Source: Apophysomyces variabilis (Eukaryota; Mucoromycota; Mucoromycetes; Mucorales; Mucoraceae). From it: 64,000 nucleotides of DNA. Made by a program: the position numbers and the translations under genes. The notes beneath the pieces are model-generated. The model saw only the letters and a list, made by a program, of their open reading frames with translations, made no database searches and was not told where the DNA came from. Of the stretch, positions 59,371 through 64,000 are shown one piece after another (position 1 is the stretch's first letter; the number at the start of each line of letters is the position of its first letter). The stretch lies in contig MZZL01000392.1 in NCBI GenBank assembly GCA_002749535.1, positions 123,513 through 187,512 on the forward strand. Direction: 5' to 3'.

Positions 59371-61006
59371 ATGACCGATAACAATACAGACATTCCTGCG
59401 ACGGAACAGCCTGAAGAAAATGAAACGCAGCAGGATCGTAAGGTGGCAACTGTTGTGCAGGATGCAGTCAGCGATGTGGAAGAATCGGAAGAGGAAGAGC
59501 ACGAAGAAAATGTAGAAGAAGGTAGACGAATACAATCTTGCGATGATGTTTGGCTGAATGAAGTTTGTATTAGGATTGCTTGACGATTATCCAACCGATA
59601 CAGAAGTAAAGCTTAAGATTTTGAATATATTTTGTCTAATTCAAAATCACAAAATTTGCAGGAGATTGACCTTGTACATATGCGTATTTCGAGCATCCCG
59701 AACCTTGGATTGGAACGATTCAAAGACGTTAAAGTATTTATTGTGCCATGAGGATAATCTATGTGCAAAAAGGACATGCATGACTTACGATTTCATAGCG
59801 TATCTGTTTCCGTCAAAACCTTATCCTCGACATCAAAGGATTGGATGCACTTCAGCAATTAACAGAATTGGATTTATATGATAACAAAATATCTCGTATT
59901 CGTGGACTAGAGAATTTACAGCAATTGGAGTAAGCTATAGATACCTATGCGAGGAGAGATATATATACATAGCAAGCGTGCTTATCCATTCTGCGCTCAC
60001 TTCAATGCAGATACCTAGATCTTTCATTCAATAAGATCAAACATATCAAGCATTTGGAACAGCTCGTCAAACTAAAGGACCTTTTCCTTGTCAGCAACAA
60101 GATTACAAAGATCGAAAATCTGGATGCTCTAGTGAATGTCACTAATCTGGAACTTGGGGCTAACCGAATTCGCGTGAGTTTTGGGACATGAAAAGAGAGA
60201 ATCGACTGTATTGACCCCAGCCAATACAAACCGAAATCAGGTGATTGAAAATTTGGATTCGTTGGTGCAACTGCGGCAGCTTTGGTTGGGAAAGAATAAG
60301 ATTACTAGATTAGAGGTAAGTCGAACAGAAGACAGGTCAGCAAACTTAAACATAGATGATTAAAAAAAAACTTTCAAAGAATTTGAGTCCTCTTCAAAAC
60401 TTGAGATTGCTAAGTATTCAGAGTAACCGACTGCGGAAGTTGGAGGGGCTGGAGAATCTACCGAATTTGGAAGAACTGTATTTGAGCCACAATGCCATAG
60501 AGAAGTTGGAAGGATTGGAGAACAATGTAGGTCCTTTCTTTTCTTTGTTAGACACGTCAGTATGTTGCATTAACATGGTCCTTATGTACGTTTAGACCAA
60601 GCTAACCACATTGGATGTGGCCAATAACTGCTTAACACATATCGAAAACTTATCGCATTTAACTAGACTTGAAGAATTCTGGGTAAGCGTTTTTTTCTTT
60701 TTAGGTTTTATGGCGAAAAGGAAAGATAGATTTCAACATGTTTGTTAGGCCAATAATAATAAGTTCGGAAATGAATGCTTCGAGGAACTGACGCGTGAAC
60801 TTGGCAAAAGCGAGCGGTTGGAAACGGTGTATTTAGAAGGTAACCCTCTGCAAACAGAGAATCGCGCAACGTATCGCAACAAAGTTCGTCTAGCTTTACC
60901 ACAAGTGAAGCAGATTGATGCCACGTAAGTGATAAAGACATTGATCGTTACTGGAAGAACAGCAAGAGTAATTATTCTGTTTCCATGGTTTAGTTTTGTG
61001 CGATGA
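59371..61006 (+). CDS. SDS22: Protein phosphatase 1 regulator Sds22 (PPP1R7)
   Basis: Leucine-rich-repeat regulator that binds PP1 catalytic subunit and governs its maturation and mitotic activity. Ten exons: 59371-59521, 59574-59605, 59662-59733, 59799-59929, 60011-60173, 60241-60315, 60380-60526, 60596-60682, 60749-60924, 60994-61006, in phase, 348 residues (the family is usually 330-360). An acidic N-terminus is followed by about eleven 22-residue LRRs of the SDS22 type, for example [66 protein letters not shown] and [16 protein letters not shown]. It ends with the LRR-cap [19 protein letters not shown]. The last exon encodes only three residues after the junction (FVR). The start is the first ATG giving the acidic leader. 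Confidence 0.95.
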
Positions 61007-61186
61007 ATGAAGACCATGTTCAATAAAACCAATGTCCCTTTTTCTCAGAAAACCAACTTGTAGGTGGCTTATGAGCCTCAATTGCTTATGAGCCTCAATT
61101 TGGCCCCCTTCAGTTTCTTTTTTCCCCTCTCTTTTTCTTTTCCGTCGTCCTGACTTCGTCTTCTTTGTTTCTGGTCGCCTTTGTCT

Positions 61187-61207
61187 AATATATATATATA
61201 TATATAT
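61187..61207. repeat. (TA)n microsatellite
   Basis: About ten TA units in the promoter region of the Sds3-like gene. Confidence 0.95.
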
Positions 61208-61254
61208 CTGCCTATATCCTTCTTCTTTGAGTTATAACGTCGGTGCTTGTATAC

Positions 61255-61389
61255 TTATCGTATAACCTCTTCTTCTGTTTTCTCTTCGACTTCTTTCCTT
61301 TCTCTTTCTCTCTCTCTTTCTCTCTTTCTCTTTTTTCTTTTTGCCCTGTCTTCCTGAAAATAAGCTCTTCCCTCATTCAACACTTTAGC
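61255..61389 (+). promoter_or_regulatory. Pyrimidine-rich leader
   Basis: Long C/T-rich stretch with repeated CTCTCTTT units ending just before the ATG at 61390; same design as at 13478 and 40613. Confidence 0.5.
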
Positions 61390-63013
61390 ATGCCTCTTGC
61401 TTCCATGTTAGAAACGAACAAGCCATTTATGTTTGCTACTGCCCCAGCACGAGCAAGTACTGCTGATCTTAATGCGACTGCATCCAAGCCGGTCTTGCAA
61501 AGACAGCTCCATCACAAGCAAGCAGAACGTCATGCTTATTACACTCACTATGACGAACAGGATGAAGAACGTTTTTTGAACCCGTCCTCCTCTGGGCCCT
61601 ATCAAGGCCAGTCTGCCAGAGTGAATGCATCCTATGGACATCAGCAGTCTGTCCGTGAAGAGACAAGTTACACCTACAAGGCCAGCTCCTCCCACGCCAC
61701 TATCAGTAACCCTGCTGGTACATCAAGCAATGGCAGTCTGTATAATGTACAAAGAACGCAATACCAGCATCACGTTCACCATATAAATTCTACCGGTGCT
61801 GTTTATATGAATGAGGTCGACGAGTCCGAAAACTGGTTTGAAGGTGAGACGAACGAACCGGAAGGAAGACCTTAAAAAAAGTGCCGTACAATCAACTTTC
61901 AGTGTTTTAAAACTGTATGCTTAGCCGACGTGAGCTATTACGAAGGATCAAGCGATAACAGACGAGGCAAGAGACGGAAGGAGCTGGCGGCTCGTATTGA
62001 AAAATTGAACGCCGATTTCATGGACAACAGGGAAAAGTATGCAAATGGATAAACGTGATTCCGAGCTGCATGCTGAGTCTTTTGGCTAGGATTTATACAG
62101 AAAAGCTAAAAGTTGTCCAAGAAGAGATCAAACAAGTCCATAACAGTAAGCCGTCCAAAGGAATAAATGGAAACAAGGGGATTGGGGAGTGCTTACTTAC
62201 TTTTTCTTTACTTTCTGCCCAGATACCCATCCATGGTATGCAGAGGGATTGGTTAAACTCGAAAAAATTAGGCAACAAATGATTGACAGTGGACGGATCT
62301 TCCGAGATTACCAAAACCAGGTGACTGAAAATCATTTTCGGATGGAAGTGGAGCGAGCAAAGCAAGACTATCTGGTAATTCGATCCCTTTTTTTTTGCTT
62401 TGCTTTTTCTACGAACGGTCATCTGATGTATAAGAAACGTAGACCGAGAAGCAAGGGGTACGTGAGAAATTGTTTGCTGCTCTGGAAGAGAAACGACGAA
62501 AATTGAAAGAAGACAAAGATAACTGTGATTTAACTTATGGTAAATTCTCTGTTTTGTTTGTATAGTTGATTTGTATGATTGTTATTGACGTCCTGCTGTT
62601 TCCTTGCTTCTTCTTCTTCTTTTTCCAGATAATGTTCTTGATAATCAAGCCCGAATGCATAAACGCAATTTACGCAAACGAGGTCATGACAATTCCGAGC
62701 CGAAATCCAACAAACGAAAACAGACGTCTGATATCCTTTTTTCTAATATCATTGTACTAACCTCTGGCTGTTGAGATATTTTTACTTTTTTGTTTTTGCT
62801 GGATATTTCCTTAACTTTTATTGATTACGTCCGTCATTGGTTTTCAAGCTCAAGGAGGAAGAGTTACAAGCCGATTTACAAGCTATGCGAAATGTAAGAT
62901 TGAAATGGGGGAAAAAGAGAACAGGGAAAGGAAAGGAGATGACCAATGAACCTTTTATATTTTAGGGCATGCCACCGTTGCCGTCAGCACGAAAGACGCA
63001 GAAGAAGAAATGA
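61390..63013 (+). CDS. SDS3: Sds3-like subunit of Rpd3L histone deacetylase complex
   Basis: Likely scaffold of the Sin3/Rpd3 large deacetylase complex. Eight exons: 61390-61843, 61925-62036, 62090-62145, 62223-62374, 62443-62539, 62629-62753, 62849-62893, 62966-63013, in phase, 362 residues. The first ~150 residues are low complexity (His/Gln/Ser). The Sds3/BRMS1-type domain follows: RRKELAARIEKLNADFMDN, YTEKLKVVQEEIKQVHN, HPWYAEGLVKLEKIRQQM and FRMEVERAKQDYL. A basic stretch (MHKRNLRKRGHDN) and a C-terminal LKEEELQADLQAMR block come next. The HPWY motif after a long coiled coil is typical of the family. The donor at 62754 (GTACTA) is unusual but gives the only in-phase junction I found. Sds3 versus a related member such as Dep1 cannot be settled by eye, but the coiled-coil plus terminal block favours Sds3. 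Confidence 0.8.
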
Positions 63014-64000
63014 ATGTGTATTTTCCACTCTTGTTTATTTTTCATTCTCCGCCCGTCCTCTCTTACCGAAATATCCTTTCCACCACCCCCCCCCTTTCCC
63101 CTTTTTTTACTTTTTTTGTGTTTTTGTTTTTGTTCACTCTTCCAATCTCTCTCGCTCTTCAACCTTCTCCTTCTTTCTCTCTATCTCTCTCTCACACACA
63201 CAAAACCTTTTGACCTTTTTTCTTATTACTTCATATGTAAATACAACAAACGAGCAGCGTTTTCAAACCTCTTTCTTGTCTTTTGGGGGATAAATCAGCA
63301 GATTGGGGGGGGGGTTCCGTAGTACGTTTCATTTAGTCCATATCAATACCAAGACATAAGGAGAAAGAGCCGTTTTTTTTTCCCTTAGTAAAGAATGTTT
63401 TGATTCGAACCATTTGATCGACGATCTCTTGAGCCAACCGTATAGCTTACAAAAAGGTTGGTCACCGATTGTGTTTTCACAAGGGCAATAGGAAACTGAG
63501 TCTGAAATCAAAAGACTGTACCACTTTCCCTTTTGTTCGACCCGAGATTTTTGTGCACAAAGAACACAAACATTACGACAGCTTAGCATAAGCCGACCTG
63601 TATCATTCATAAATTCACTTTACGTCTTATACGGTATCAACAGTCGGAGTCACCGAATTTGTGACATGAGTCACAGCCCGCCTGCTGAATTTTTGGCTCT
63701 GTCACCAAGCTGAGTCGCAGCTTTTGATACTTTTCTCAAGCTATTTCAATTTTTGCATTGACAGACGCTCAGATAGCTCAGAAATATCGCAATCTCTGTC
63801 ACTCGCTAGCCGAAGCACTAATCTTTTTTTTTCCCTAGACGGATATCGAAAAATACATGCTAACCATACATTATATACACACTGTATCTGTAGAAGTGCA
63901 TGTTACAGATAGATCTTTATGACCTTGTGAGTGGATTGGCCTGTATAGGTGACGAGTGAGATAGCGATCTTTTGTACTTCATTTATTTGTACATTTACTC
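63014..64000. other. 3' flank with a candidate Cys-rich frame; no firm gene
   Basis: C/T-rich and T-rich DNA after the Sds3-like gene, then the candidate minus-strand frame at 63329-63610. The final ~400 bp contain a palindrome with a TGAGTCA core (63660-63675). Confidence 0.45.
63329..63610 (-). CDS. Candidate Cys-containing small protein or 3' exon
   Basis: 93-codon minus-strand frame from ATG 63610 to the stop at 63329. It begins MNDTGRLMLSCRNVCVLCAQ, continues SVSYCPCENTIGDQPFCKLYG and ends in a basic segment. The paired cysteines (CxxxCxxC and CxC) could bind a metal. Composition is protein-like, but no family is recognised. It may be a complete small gene or the last exon of one starting beyond the window. 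Confidence 0.35.
   Translation of the reverse strand: MNDTGRLMLSCRNVCVLCAQKSRVEQKGKWYSLLISDSVSYCPCENTIGDQPFCKLYGWLKRSSIKWFESKHSLLREKKTALSPYVLVLIWTK

Noticed and set aside
63385..63440. GATTCGAACC, the complement of a tRNA T-arm consensus
   Set aside because: No matching acceptor, D or anticodon arms could be placed around it; it lies in an open coding-like frame.

Overview
The window reads as a nuclear scaffold from an early-diverging filamentous fungus, most likely Mucoromycota (Mucorales or relatives). Four observations point there. ATP-citrate lyase is one fused polypeptide, whereas ascomycetes split it into two genes. Most genes carry many short GT-AG introns, commonly about 46-80 nt. 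Pyrimidine-rich leaders precede several start codons. Accessory genes include a Fanzor (eukaryotic TnpB-like) element and two members of an uncharacterised family that I recall as expanded in Mucoromycota. There are two long assembly gaps (22565-23467, 41608-42264) and one single-N join (47555). I found no CRISPR arrays, rRNA genes or convincing tRNA genes.

Layout. 1-2633 (-): 5' portion of ATP-citrate lyase. 4885-6859 (-): transcription factor with two separated C2H2 pairs. 10585-11050 (+): ribosomal protein eL31. 13609-14510 (+): conserved fungal, probably mitochondrial membrane protein. 16.2-22.5 kb is a decayed accessory island: a broken copy of the lineage-specific family, a hAT transposase relic, an unidentified broken gene and a MITE with long inverted arms. 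24209-25126 (+): secreted protein with a ricin-B-type beta-trefoil fold. 28212-30720 (+): Fanzor gene with frame breaks, whose 3' end folds into a candidate guide-RNA scaffold enclosing its own stop codon. 31149-33391 (+): Nop2 rRNA methyltransferase. 34514-35686: four tandem copies of a 324-bp unit. 37394-39524 (+): intact ten-exon member of the lineage-specific family. 40678-41292 (+): GAR transformylase. 42295-43572 (-): HMG-box protein resembling the INO80 subunit Nhp10. 45295-50758 (+): Rna14/CstF77, containing a 378-bp exact duplication around the single N that is probably an assembly artefact. 52195-53112 (-): four-unit polyubiquitin. 54634-55465 (-): uncharacterised gene. 56786-58865 (+): Dbp5. 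59371-61006 (+): Sds22. 61390-63013 (+): Sds3-like Rpd3L subunit.

The housekeeping genes cover acetyl-CoA supply (ACL), purine synthesis (GAR transformylase), ribosome production (eL31, Nop2), mRNA 3' processing and export (Rna14, Dbp5), PP1 control (Sds22), chromatin (HMG-box protein, Sds3-like) and ubiquitin supply. They are independently promoted and show no pathway clustering. The accessory blocks at about 14.5-31 kb and 33.5-37.4 kb hold the mobile and repeat material. The Fanzor locus is the most interesting system here. All gene models are manual readings of splice sites and reading frames; no database search was possible.
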